From: Leuctra nigra
Lineage: Eukaryota > Arthropoda > Insecta > Plecoptera > Leuctridae
Length of the DNA: 64,000 bases
Reading direction: 5' to 3'
NCBI GenBank assembly: GCA_934045905.1
Contig: OW203767.1
Span: 16,743,073-16,807,072, forward strand
The position numbers and the translations under genes are program-made. Shown in pieces: positions 10,868-25,800 of the stretch. Every line of letters begins with the position of its first letter. The first letter of the stretch is position 1. The notes beneath the pieces are model-generated. The model saw only the letters and a list, made by a program, of their open reading frames with translations. It was not told the DNA's origin and did no database searches.

Positions 10868-13800
10868 TTAGGAGATTGCCCACTGTATAATGGAAGTATC
10901 TCGCCCGCCGGTGGAGATCAGCCGCGAGTCGTCGCAGAGAAACTTGACGGTCGTGACGTGGCTGCTGTGACCGCCGTAAGTGTGGCACAAAGACTGGAAC
11001 AGAAACTTCTTCATGAAGATATGGAAAATTATAGGGGCGAGGGAAAAAAAGTCAGAATGCAGAATGAAATGTGAGGTTTGCGACTCCGAAAAAGAATCTG
11101 TAGGCCTTCACCATAAGTCCATGAATCAAATATCTTTTGGGACAAATAACATGTAAACAGTTTACTTTTTTTACTATGTTTTGGTTGTACAAAACGTAAT
11201 TTCATTAAATATCTCAATATATTTATTTGAATTTCTGGGGATGAAAAATTCAAAACCAATTTAATTTTTCAAATTCAGATTTGAATCGAAATTCTATGGA
11301 TTCTCACACCCCTTAGAAAATTACAGAGACGAAAGAACAGATGATGACTGGGTTTATAAGACCTGGATAAAGAGTGAAGAAGTAGAAAAGGCACATAAAG
11401 TCTGACCACGGAGAAGGAGAGTAGGAAGAGAGTTAAAGGGTGAGATAGAGCAGAGTGGAGGGATTGCAAGGAGCTAATGGAGGAGGAGATAGGCTTGGCT
11501 AGACAGTTTCCGCAAGTCCTGTACTCAGAGTGTGGCCTCCTATCTCACGCCTCAATGCGGTTCTCCTCGGCAATGGGCACACATTCTTACTATTATGTAT
11601 AATTAGGGATGTACTGTGGTCAAGTGACTCAATTTACAGTACCTAATTGACTAAAATGTCAATTAGGTTCATTTACTACAAGTTGACAGCATTTTAACAT
11701 ATTGACGTTGGGCCAAGTTCTTCCAGTTCCTGTTTAAAAGTGTATGTCTCAATATACAGTACGTTCTACAAGGACCTTTCAGCGCCTGAGAGCAAATGCC
11801 AAAACACAAACGCCAATAAAATGCTGTATACACCTCAGAAATGTGATTTTTCTTTGGTCCTCTAATGTTATGAGGGGAGGAAGAGGTAGTGTCAGAAAAC
11901 TAGCCAAAATTAGTGTGGAAAATAGGAATTCTAAATGGAAAATAGATTTTTCGCTGTTGCAAATTCCTTGTAGAACGTACTGTAGTACTACCTCTAGAGG
12001 TATTTAAATTTTTCGGAAATGTATATTTAAGTTTGCACCTGAAATTTAAATATGCTATTCCAATGTTCCTACCAGTACATAAGGCATCTGTAGAATGTGA
12101 AGAAAAAGTTAACTAGTACATACCTTGGGTTGAGTGGCCGGATAGGCGTAGAGTTTGACTTTGCCGAAGTCATCGGCTGTGGCCAACAGCCGAGAATCGT
12201 TGGACCGGTCACAGAAATTGACGTCGGTGCCGTCGGCGTTTTCTGGCCAGATTCCGAGCGTTTTGAACGTGAGAACGCACGAGTTAGACGCCCAGACCGT
12301 ATCTCGCATCTGAGAAGTCTGAGGGATCTGGCGACATACGCTAACATTCCCTGGGAAAAAACATCAAGAATACGTTTTAAATAGCAGATAACACAAGATG
12401 TAGTGAGCATATAAAGTCCGACGCCAGCTAAAGTTACAGACTTACTTAATTTTTTAATTTGTTACCCCTAATTTCAGTTAAGTCAAGGGTGCAAGTATTG
12501 GCAAAGAACTTCATCTCTCTAATATTGTTTACTTACAGAAGAGGAGTTCGTAGTCTCCAGAGTTGCTCTGAATGTACTGTCCATCAGCAGACCAGTCGAG
12601 GTGTGTGATGAAACTCGAGTGACCCTGCGGAAATCAAGGTAAACGTCAACGACGAGGCATTGTTTGAGTTGCAGTCACGTTACAAGCGTGCAGATGCATT
12701 CATTACGAGAGGAAACAGCCAACTCTCATCGTGCTCGACTAACATCGGAACAAGAACCAGGACTATCAACTCACCAACAGCATCATCAACGAAGCACTGC
12801 GTCTCCGTCGTTTGCCAGGCTGGCGGCATTTGGACAAATACAAGATACTTCACACAAAGTCACATTCTCAAGGTCATGTTAATCATTGAAAATAATACCA
12901 ACTACATTATATTACTATTATTCTGCTGCCTTGATTACTTTCCACTCCCAATATTTAGACTTTCCCTAGAGCACCTGTAGTACCAATCTTTAATGAAAAT
13001 CTCTTTGTTTATCTCTCTGTCTTTGTTTGTGCATTAATACCAGTTTTTCAATACTTTTCTAAATTAGGACTATGCTGCCATGGCAACAATCCTAGAATGA
13101 CCACTAATGGACTTTTACACATAACTTAGTACTGGTTTAAAAGAGCATTGAGAAACTAAAGTTCATTCACGATTAGAATAGCAAGTCGATCACGTCGTTC
13201 ATTAGTCGGTCACATGAACACTGCCCTGTCAATGGCAAGACTACCTATCTTCTTTGTATTATTGAAATTGTATCAAGTATGTGAAATACACACTTTTTAA
13301 CCCTTTAACTAGTGAGTTAATTTGTAGGTAGGTAGAGGTAGAAATTCTATATCCTTTTTGCGATGTGTTGGGAAGCAGATTTTTGTATGATGAAAATATA
13401 AAGCTATCAAATATTAAGCAAATTTTTAACATTTCCAAAAAAAAAATTTAAAAAATTTTATTTTTGCAATATTTTATTTTTTTATGTGTTGTAGAATGCC
13501 AGCACGTACGAGATACGTGCATACCCGTTAAAGGGTTAATAGTAGAAAATATAAGAAAACTTCAATAAAATTGATTTATCTTTATCTACAGTCGTCTTGT
13601 ACATATTCTTTGATAATTGATATTTACATGTGTAGGTTTACAAATGCTCGCTTGACTATAGTAGTACACGGGCTTGCTATTCTAATCGTGAACGAACTCT
13701 AGCACTGTGTCAAAATCCGTTACACTCACATACAGTTAATCATCTGAAAGTTTTCAGCAATCCAGCACTGTCTAAACTAAAGGAAAATTGATTCAAAACT

Positions 13801-16800
13801 GCACCATTTGATTAAATTCCCCTGCAAGTACTGATCACATTGAACCTCACCATGCATCGGCCCACGCGGCCGTACTTCCTGCCCGCTTCCCCGACTTGGT
13901 AGACGTAGATGTTGTTGTCGCGGGATCCCAGCGCGACGTGACTGCCATCTGGGGAGTATTTGACCACTTGGATCGGCTCGGCGCCGTCCTGGTGCATCCA
14001 GCTGACCTCGCGGGCGTTCACGTCCAGTACCAGCCACCGGCCACCGGCGCAACCGACTATTAGTGTGCTGCCGTCGGGAGAGAAGTTAGCTGACTGAGCA
14101 GGTTCCTGCAAGAAAAAAGCAACAGGGGCACATAGACAGATGTTAAGAGTAAATCTGAATATCAGCTCTATCCTTCTGCACAAGATTTTCCAAAGCATCA
14201 TTTGTTTTGGATTGTAATCCTGCATAAGTTGGCTGTGTTGTGTCAATTAAAGTAGCATATTGATTTACCTACACTATTCCATATCTGTTTACATGAGTGA
14301 TACAAGAGTGTCATAAATGGGCAGGGAAGTGAAAACAGATATGAATCAATACTCATCAAAAATTATTGAAGAAAAATGTAATTGTCCTACAAAGTAGATC
14401 TTCCTTGAATATTTTTTCGATAACTCTCACATCACAAACAATGCATTGAGAAGAGAGAGAGAGAAAACTTTTATTAATAATAATAAAACACTGTCATTAT
14501 AAAATGATTGCCACTTGGACACAGTATAGCAATAATATCAAATAAGAATAACCATTTAAAATTATGAACATGAAGTGAAAATAACATTTGCAAGTCTCAT
14601 CAATGAACACAAGTGAGACATATAAATGTCTTGTTGAAAAAGCGGAAATTCTGAAAGAAACAGACTCTAGCAATGACAGTCTCAAGATAATTGTTCTTCA
14701 AAATACACTGAGTCCTAAAAGTAAAGAGTAGGAATGAACTGGCTACAGAAGCTTTACCTGTCAGGAGCTATAATCTTATTTGAAGAATATGTATGTGTAG
14801 TATGTATTTGCTCACCGGCAGTTCTTTGGACCAGACTATTGAGTGGCTCATGGAGTCCCAGAGATGCAGCACCTTGTCCCAGCCAGCGGTGACAAACTGC
14901 GGCAGCTCGGGGTGAACGCCCAGCGCCCAGAGCTCGTCTGTGTGTCCCACGACAACGGGACTGAAGCCCAGCGATAGACCACCTGCAACAACAACAGTTG
15001 CATTACATCTCCAGGTCAGACGGAACAGGACAGTCAATTTGATCCAACTTCATAATTGTTCTTAATTTTTACGTCTAATCATTACCTATTCTTACATTAC
15101 AGGTGTAACTCTATCAAAGTACTATCTTAAAATAATCTAAGAGTAAAGTCTACAACCACCAATACAACCACTAATACAAATACTAGTATGAATACAATCG
15201 TAATGATTGCAATATTATTTTCCAAAGTATTTAATTAAAACAAAATTCATTCATCATTCATTCATTGTACCTTGGGAATATGTACAGTGGTGGAAAGAAG
15301 ACCGTGTTACCTATTCTGCCTCTCTCTGACTCATAACAATAACATAAACATGTTTTTATATGGAGCAGAGGGAGATAACCAGCACAGCTACTTGTTTCCA
15401 CGCTTTTACAAGTAGGCACACTTCCAGTGGCTTACAAATACTACATTATCCTGACTCCATGGAAGTTTTCCGCAGAAACCTACATTCTCAAATACTACAT
15501 TGTTATTTTTCATTGTATGGATTTTAGTTGTGAAACTTTTGACAATTTTGATGTAGTCCGAGTGAGCTGAACATACCCATGAGAATGCAATTCCTGGTCG
15601 TGCCGACGATAAGCTGTGATCCCCTTCCTTCGGCGACAACTCTCACCGCGCCGTGCCTCTCGGCCAGCTCCGCTTGCACGCCGGTGCGGTTCAACGCTCC
15701 GTCCAGCTGCACGAGTCTGCCGTCCTTGCCGCCGCCGCTCACAATGCTGCCGTCCTTGAGTGCGCACAGAGAGAACACCGAGCCCTGGTGTACGCCCTTC
15801 ACAACCTTCAGTACGGTGTTCGTACCTGCGTGAGCAAACAAAGAAACAAATGGAGTGAGGCACTTGGTCCTAATGACATTACCTAATATTAATCGAAATG
15901 GTGTAAGACAGTTGCATACTTCATCTAATAATTAAAATGTTAAAATTAAATCGATTTAATTTTGTAATTTTTCATTCGCCTGAACTGTAATGTAAGGAAC
16001 TTGAAGTGCGCCATCATTCCCTCCTATTTTTGCTTGAACTGTAGGTATGTTTGAGATTGGTGATTTGATTCGAGTGACACATGGTTCTAAAACCACACAT
16101 TTACTTTTGTTATTATCATCCACTGTTGTTTAAATTTGTTATCTAATGATGATGTAACAGCAATTAAAGTAGTTTATTCAGAAGGAACGGAAACTAGAAG
16201 TTCTTTCAGTACGTAGTAGTAGGCACTAATTAACCTGATAAGATATAATGAGAGTGAACAATGGGTTATGTGGTCTTTTATGTAGCAGTTGTACACTCAT
16301 TCAATTTGGCATGGCATTGTTTGTGTGTCATATCCTGATTAAAGGCATGAGCTTCCTGTAGGTTATTTATAAATACTCATGTACTTATCTTACCTACTAG
16401 AAAATTCTGATTTGTTTGGATAGTGCTTTATATGAGTCGGGAAACATTTCCTTGAAAAGAAAATTCATACTTTATTCAATATTCATATTTATTAATGCCT
16501 ATGCATTATTCTTGGACATTAAATATTTGTTGTCGTTATTTTAAACAAATGCATTAAAATGAGAGCGGATTTTCCATGGCAATTTTGAAACTACTAATGT
16601 AATGTATGTGACTGAGATCAGACCTCTATTCTTGACTTAGAATAGATGCAAGGCACAACTAAGAGACTTTTCTTATCGTTCCATACATAAATGTTTTACA
16701 TTTTATTTAATTTGATAAATCTTTGGTGAATAGGGGACCTACTCAGTTTCAGTTCTTCCAACACATTTTGATGATTAACAATAGTCAATCCTTACCTCTG

Positions 16801-19800
16801 CCCCAGGCAACGATGTTTCCGTTTGAATCTCCCGACAGAACGTCGCCCTGCTGCGTGAACGCTATGCTCGTGACGAACTTGGGTTTGTCGCGCGCTACAT
16901 CGAACACCCCCATGCGCTTGTACAGCGTTCCGTTGCCGTCCAGCTGCCAGAACGCAATGTGCGACTTGCCACACGTGACAATCGCGTGACGGTCCAGGGG
17001 ATGGAATTCGCATGCGACCACCGTGTCTGCAGAACACTGCACACGTACAAACAGATTATTACTCAAGAATATAAGACTTTTTTAAGATAATTAGCCCATC
17101 ACCAGTACAAAACTAACACGCAAGGCATGGTCCATTTGCTGGCTCTCTATCTTATTTAGAACTTGACCATGTATAGGTATTCTTTAATCTTTATATAATT
17201 ATGGGTATGTCAGATGCTATGATAATAATTACAAGCCGCTATACTATTTTACTACATGTTATAAATAGTTCAGTAAATGACAAAAAAGTGCTTCCAAGGT
17301 CACACTCTCTTACCTTTAGTCAACTTCTTTTATAATTAGTATGACCTTGGCAAGACAGCATGCCACATAGAATGAACCTCTTGAGTTTTTATACCAAAAA
17401 TAATTACACCATGCTTGGGCTGCCAAGCAGTGAAGCAAGAAATTTAGTGACAGTGACTAGTGAGTGTCGACAGTGTGTTCTTAAATAGAAGTGAAAAACA
17501 ATCTACATAACATTATCAAATTAAAATGTACAAAAAAGTATCTAAATAAATGAAAGAATAATTTAATGTCAGTACCTTTGTCTCTGTGATTTTGACTCCT
17601 CGGTCCCCTTTCTGCCAGTCCCATACGGATATATTGTGATCTGCGGCTTCGTCCACCGCACACAACATTACTCCGCCATCCTAGAAAAATACATAGAATC
17701 AAATAAATATTTTAAATATTACGTACCGACTGCCAATCTATTCTAATTTTTTTTTTAAATGTCTTTCATTTTCTGTTCAAAAAGGTGGAATTCAGCAATG
17801 TGGGATACAAACAATTCAGCAGCCCCCAGCTGACGCACTCGTACCATTGTCTAATTATTAAGCACTTGTTTACCTTCTAATTACTTCTAGGTAAATTACT
17901 GTAGTAATAACCACTAGCCTGGAGCTAAGAATAATACATCGAACAGAGAAGAATACTCACTGCCTTGGAGAAAGAGAGACAGCAGATAGATCTGTCAAAG
18001 TCCCCAAGCCCGACTGTACAGATCGTCTGAAGGGAGACGGAATTCCACACTCGAATGTGAGGCTATGGACAAAGCAAATGACACATTCATTCACTGCATT
18101 CCAGTTGGTTTCTCATGGAATTGTGCTTTGGAGTGAAATGTCTAACTCTTACCCTGGCGTCAGTGTGACCGGCCACTTGCCCCGTCGCGACCAGAAGTTT
18201 GTTGGGATGCACGGACATGCACCGGACGTCGTCCGTGTGGCCGAGATAATGGCGCTGAGCTTGTTCCACCGTGTCGTGCAGTACCACCACGGCGGCAACG
18301 AAATACACCAGCTCACCTGCAAGAGGACCAAAAACATTTTTAATTAATACTAAGCAATTCAGATAGTGATATTCAATGTTTTGACAAACAAAATAGTAGA
18401 GAAGTCAGAAGATAGAATCCCCGTAAGTGGCAACCAGTGCCAGTGGCAATTGATACCTACAAACTATGGGTACCCAAACGTCACAAAGAGCTGCATAGAG
18501 TTGCTTTTATGGACAGTAATTCAATGATCCGTTGAGCCCAGTAGTTAAGTTTAAGTGGTCAGTTAAGAAATGTCATTGGTTGTTGTCATGTCAATTTTGG
18601 TAGGTACATAGTCCTAATCAACTGTTTAAATTTAAGAAAAAAGAAAAACTGGCCTTCAACTCATTCTGCAAAAATAATTTTCTCAAGTTTAAGGTAGGTA
18701 ATTAGTCCATAAGAATGGAACACTAATATTACAATTCAAACTGCAATTGATATCTTCCATACCTGTGGGCAACAGGTAGAGGTTGTTCCGACAGTCTTTG
18801 CCCCGGTAGCCGTAGACCCAGTCGATTTTGAGACGCGCGGAGGGAGGTGTTGCCACTTTGCTGACATCGTAGCGCTCCACAAGTTCGGTGGGAGCGTGGA
18901 GAACTACGGGCCGGCCACGGAGATAGATCCGCAGCGTTCCGTCCTCGCCGTTCCAACTTGAATCCTTTGTTCTGGAAACAACATTTTATCAGATACCTAT
19001 CCTGCTCCATACAAAAGTAGAATACAATACTGTTATATTGTTGTTTTTTTATTGCTTATACACCCAAATGATCATGAATTGCGGAAAACGAAATAACATT
19101 ATATTATCTCTCCAGCAGACTAGCTCTCTAGATTAGAAATCTCCTAAACCTTGTACTATGTTTATCCAGGCTTATCAATCAATCCACTTAGCCCAACCCT
19201 AGTGAGTCACCACATTAATAAACACTTATAATTCAATCACCAACTTAAAGAATCACCTCTAAACCACACAGATTATAACCACTTATAATTAATGAAGTAG
19301 GTACATAGAAAACAACAATTCTTAAAAAGGCCTTACATTGGCATATCTGGAGCACAATTCACCTGCTTCTAACTGAGCTTGATTCAGTTGCAAGTAACCA
19401 AGTGGAGTGGGACAGGGAGGGTAGACTAGGGGAGATAAGGTTGTCAGCTGGAAGTGGCACTGATTCCCCTCCAGTTTCCCCTCTCTTCTTGTACCTCAAC
19501 ACTGGTGTCTCTGGTTCCCATGCTCCTCCTCCCACAGTGCAGTGGGTGGGATCATCAAACAGAGCTGACCTTGAGGCTAATCCTTACATCACTGACTCTT
19601 GCTTGCTTGCTGGAGACTTGATTAAGTGAGTAATTGATGCTTAGGTGTAAGCTCAATAATTGGCACTTGAGTAAATTAATACTCTGGACAATCATCATTA
19701 AAATTTAAAGAATTAAGTAAATTGGGCGCCTACCTAATAATTAATTCAGACAGTTTCACATCTTTAATTAATGGAGTTGTTAAATATGATGACTGCCTAT

Positions 19801-22800
19801 TTCAAGAATCAGACCGAAAAATAATTGTGTAAAATAAATCTACATCCAGCTTTTTTTCCTCTAGATTGAATTTAACTGCATAGCTTCATGCCTCTGTGGT
19901 CTTTATAGCTGCATTACAAAGCATGATAAGCAATGCTGTTCTCAGTGATGATGTCATATCATCAGATGCCTGCACCACTACAAAACAGTTTTTTAATGCC
20001 ACTGACTTCAAGGTTTTGTCACCATGATGACAGCACGCACAGATGAGTTGAGTAAAGTAAAGTTGGTGACATACCCATGCTTTAAGGTGCTGTGTTGTTG
20101 CTGTGGCTTCATGTACAAGTTAAACAAAGACTTGGTGGCGAGTCTAGAACCAAACGAACGAAACATACACATGCAAACAAGATGCAAACAATTATGAGAA
20201 ATATAACATATAATTTACCAAAAAGAAAAAAATAACATTTATAGTAGAGGAAGAAGAAGCATACAAAGTTTAAAATATAAAAAGTAATAAAAAAGGAAAT
20301 ATTTCTAAAAATAAAAAGACTGAAATTTGACATTCATTTGTGTGACTGATTACATTAATCATCCCAACCAAGAAATGTATGTAAATATGAAGATGTCGAT
20401 CCGCTACCATGATAATTGAACAAAGAATATCATATTATATTATTAAAACAGCTAGTCCATAGCCATCTCATAATTGAATATAAATCCTTCACATCTTCCT
20501 CTAACATTCCATCTTCCTTCACATTCCTTGTTTGGTCCGTGTAGTGGATGGTTGTGTCTAGCAGTAGCTCCGCATCGTTTCAGTGTATTGACAATTTACT
20601 GTGTTATTATCATTATTATGTCGTGCCTAAACTCCAAGTGCAAGTTAGACTTATCAGCTGATGCTGACTTCATTCAGTGCTCAGGTTGTTCTTTAAATTG
20701 TCACTTTGACTGTGCTAAATTGAAAACGCAGGAAAATAGGAAGTTGTGGCGTTGTCCGAAGTGCATAAAGGGTAAAGTTAAAACGCCCAAGGACGATACA
20801 CCGTTTGTTTTTCCTGACTTTACTGCGGCAATTGCTGATTTAAAGCGTGAACTTCTGGAGAGTTTCAGAGTAGTGTCTGAAGATTTGCGCTGTTTCAAAG
20901 ACGACATAGCGAAGAAAGTTATTGCCATTGAGGCTGGGGTGGCTGACTTGCAACAACGTTGCGACGAGAAAGACGAGCGGATTGAGTTTCTGGTGCAGCA
21001 GGTCAACGATCTTGACCAATACGGTAGGCGCAATAACATTGAGATTGACAACGTATCTGAAGTCGTGGGGGAAAATATTGAAGCTATCGTTATTAAAGTG
21101 GCGGCAAAACTATCCGTGGATTTGTCTGCAAGTGATATTGAGGCAGCGCATCGCCTTCCGTCGAGGAATTCAGTCAGACCTCCTAGAATCATTGTTCGAT
21201 TCGTAAACAGAAAGAAGAGAGACGAAATTATAAACAAAAAGAAGGTAGCAGCTACAATTAAGAGTCAAGATATTGTACAAGTGGGTCAGTCCCGCATATA
21301 CATCAACGAGAATTTGGCTCCTTTCTTCCGCGAACTCCTCTGGTCGGTCAAGACTAGGGCAAAGGAAACCGGCTACAAGTTCGTTTGGTGGAGCCACGGA
21401 AAGGTCTTGGTGCGCAAGGACGAAAATTCCCGTAAAGTATTTAGAATTACTTCTTACCAGGATATTGACCTTTTGGTTTCTGATAGGCAGGCTGAGTCAG
21501 ATTTAGCGGGTTAATACTTGCTTCCAGTTTATGCAAAACATAGAATTTGTGTTTACAGAAGAAGTCGAGAGGGAAGTAATATCAGATATTGACAGTTGGT
21601 TTTCTAAAGTAGAGGAATTTTTCACTTGTTTACATGTGAACATCAGATCAATAAATAAAAATTGGGACCAATTAAATGGTATATTATGTAAGCAAATAGG
21701 GGTTGTGGATGTCATTGCGATAACCGAAATCGCAATAACTGCAACCACACCTATTTCTCTCTTTAGCATTGAAGGTTATGATAGATTTCATTATACTCGT
21801 GTAAATAGGGGTGGAGGAGGAATATTGTTATTTGTAAAATCTGTATGGCATTTTGTTGTAAATGATGATGAATTTCAGTATTTTGAAGGAGTAGGAGGAA
21901 TCTTTTCTCTGGCAAATGGAAATGTTATTACCTTGTTGGCAATTTATAGGCCACCTAATTTAAATAGAGGTGGTTTCGTGGAGGAATTGGAAATGTACAT
22001 TGGAAATTATTCCAAAGTAAATAATGTTGTAATATTAGGAGATATGAATTTAAATCTGTTCGATTCAGATGATTGCAATGTTCGTTCATATTTATCGCTA
22101 ATGGCTGCAAATGGTTATATTAATTGTATTAATGATGCAACACGCGAGGAATGTAGAGGTGATGTTTTTACGAGTACTTGCATTGATCACATTTTTATTA
22201 AGTCTAGTTGCCATGATATTAAGTCGGCTGTGTACACTACCAAGATATCTGATCATTATATAATTATTGCCGGAATCATGTTTCATGGCTCATCTCAGAA
22301 ATTTCAACATCAAATTCCAGTAAAAAAATGCATTAATGAAGTTAAATTAACACGTTTGTTGAGAGAGTGTGATTGGCTTGAGCCTATGACATATGATACA
22401 TGCACTGACGTTTTTGACAACCTAACTGCCAAGTTTGATTATTGTTATGATGAATCTTATTACCTAAATTACCAGCTGGGGAAACGTAAGAAAAAGTCTT
22501 GGTTGACGGCTGATATTATTAAATCCTGTAAAGAAAGAGACCGTCTATTTAAGAAATGGAAGAATTGTAACGGTGTATTGAAATTTTACTATGGCGTCGA
22601 GTACAAAAAATTCAGAAATAAAATAAATAATGCTATTCGTTAGGGTTGAGATTTGACATCGATTTTTCGATTTGACATCGATGTCGAATGAAATATTGGG
22701 TTTCGATTCGACATCGATTTGAACTGATAAATCAAATAATCGTTCGACATCGTTTTTATTTCGTTTTCCGAGAATAAGCGCGCAGAAACATTCTTGAGCT

Positions 22801-25800
22801 GGCAACACTGCAGCTTGCCGTTCGTAGCCTAGTCCCCCTCATGCTCAGCTGGTTTCTTTCCGCCCTTCCGCCCTACCCTTGGCCATCCTGCATACCACCA
22901 CACCAGCCGCGTGAAGTTTAGGGTAGGTCTGGTCAGTAGTCAGTTGTCTCTTGCCTTCAGCACCTTGCGTGTTGTTGACACTTTCTAAAAAAAACGTTGC
23001 CGCGGAAGAATTTGGTAACGCCAACTGGGAGACGGAGTGACATCTGGAAAGTGTTTGGTTTTGAAGTCGACAGTTCCGGGGTTTATATCAATCAAAAGGT
23101 GGTCGTATGTAAACTTTGTTTCGAATCAGTGGGATATTCGGGTAACACCTCAAATATGTCCCAACACATTAACAAGTGTACAGGGCAGCGGGAACAAACA
23201 CGCGGCACTCCGTCTCTTCTGACGTTCTTGACGACGACGTCGAAGCGAAAGATGGACGGTAATTCGCCTAAAGCGAAACAAATTACGGCTGCCTTGGTCG
23301 AATTTATTGCCACTGATTTGCGGCCAATCAGCATTGTTGAAGGACAGGGTTTTCTTAAACTGTTAAGTGTGCTTGCTCCGGATTATTCTGTGCCGTGTCG
23401 GAAGAAAATAACGCAAGATATTGAGAGTTTGGCAGCGAAGAAAAGAGAAGAGCTGAAAGAAGAGTTAAAGAAAGCTCAGTCAGTTTGTTTGACTGTGGAC
23501 TTTTGGTCTTCGGTGGCCGTGGAGAGTTATCTCGGTGTCACGTGCCACTTTGTGGACGCCGACTGGACTCTCCAGACACGTGCCATCGAAGCCAAGAAAA
23601 CAAGTGAAAAACACACTGCGAATAATGTGGCAGATATGTTGAAGAGCGTCGAAGAGCGGTGGGACATATCCAACAAGGTTGTAGGATATGTCACTGATAA
23701 TGCTCCCAACATGGTGAAGGCTGTCGATATTATGAATGCAGGACACATCCGTTGCACTGCACACACCATCCAGCTGGCAGTGACGAATGCACTAAAACTG
23801 CAAAGCGTGAGCGACCTCCTTCAGAAAGGACGCTCCATCGTCGGCCACTTCAAGCGCAGTCCACACGAACTGGAATTGTTGCGAGAAGCGCAAGCCGCTC
23901 GCAACATGCCAGTTGTGAAGTTGATTCAGGACGTCGCGACGCGGTGGAATTCGGCGTTCGACATGCTCCGGTCAGTCTCAGTCAACAGGGAGGCCATCAA
24001 CGAAGTGGTTTTGAAAAACGATTCGACTAATCATATGATCATTGTCGCGCACGAGAATGATAAAATGAAGGCGCTTTCTAATATATTAGAAATATTTGCT
24101 GAGGCGACTCCAACACTAGGCGGGGAGAAGTACGCAACGGGTTCAATTGCCTATCCGATTGTACGTGACCTGATGAAATCGGTGGTAATTGGAGTGTCTG
24201 ACAATCGTTTGACGAGAGAAGTGAAGACAGTATTGGCAGGTGACCTCAGGAAGAGGAAGATGAAGATGGGACACATCACAGCCATGGCTTCATTGATGGA
24301 CCCTCGCTTCAAAAAGCTCTCATTTTTCGACGCTGAAGAATCAGACGACCTTTGGGCCAAGCTGAGAGAAGAGTTTGACGCCATCCGCGGGGAGTCTGAT
24401 GACGGAATTGCGCAAGTCGTGGCAGAAGACGCCGAAGACCCAGATGATCCTCAAGCAGCGCAGCCGCCGAAGAAAAAGCGCTTGCTCCAGCTGGACGATG
24501 AAGACAATGATGAAGCTAATTCGACTGCCGAGACCGAGGAATGCGAGCTCATCCGGTATAAAAACTTGCTCGCATCCGATTTGCTGAGCGAGGAAAAGGA
24601 AAATCCTTTGCTTTGGTGGCGGCGAAACGAAGAACGGTTTCCTGTTCTCTCCAAGATAGCAAGGAAATACCTCGGCGTTGTTGCCACCAGTGTCCCGTGC
24701 GAGCGGCTATTCAGCGTGGCTGGATTGGTGGTGACAAAAAACAGATCGCGACTGACAGGCCAACATGTCGATTACCTCATTTTCTTGAGTGGCTACTTTA
24801 AGAAAACTTGTAGAGCTTCAGAGAAATGAGGTAAGAAACTGAAAAATACTGTTGTATGATTTTTGCAGAATCTTGATAAATTGTCTAGGCGGGTTATTAA
24901 CTAATTTCTTTTCATATTTCAGATTGCTGGCTCGGAGATGTAACCTAATTTAAACCATACCAATCGACGACCGTGACAGAAATATCAAATAATTATGTGC
25001 CATTCTATCATTATTCATTCATTAATAATTGCTTAGTGTCACATCAATAAATATAAAAAATTTAAATAAATAGATTGTCAATTGACGATTATCATATGAT
25101 AAATAAATACTTATTTTCTTTGCAATCATTTTCCTCGTCCTTTGTATATGCAGGGTAGCTGGAGGGGGATACTTCTCGCGCTGAGAAGCATGGCCTTGGC
25201 CAGGCGCATGTGCAGTGTTGCCAAATATCGATTTTTTTACGATGTCGAATTTATTTCGATGTCGAAATCATTTCGATTTGATGTCGAAATTTTCACTTTG
25301 ACATCGATTTAGTAAAGCAAATCGAATCCCAACCCTACTATTCGTAATGCCAAAAAAATTTATTATACAGGTGTCTTTGAGAAGTCTAGAGGAAGTATTA
25401 AGGACACATGGCAATCTATTAATGATGTACTTGGTAAAAAGAAAAAGGATACTGTAGATCAGGTTTTAAGTAAATATTTAGGGAAACAATTCAATGATAA
25501 GCAGATTGCAGATAGATTTTTGCACTGTTTCATCAGTGAGGTAGAATCTTTGAAACATGTTTGCAACATTCATACTTTAAGTTACAATTATGATGTAGTT
25601 CAGCTTCAGTCTTTATACATGCCTCCAGTGTGTGCCACCCGCATAAATTATATTATAAATTCATTAAACTCTAACAAACAACCGGGTTTTGACAGGATAC
25701 GAATAACTGATTTGAAAAATATAGCGGAAAAAGTAAGCCCAGTTATTGCTAAAATTATTAATACTTCAATTTCAGAAGGTGTTGTTATATCTAAATTAAA

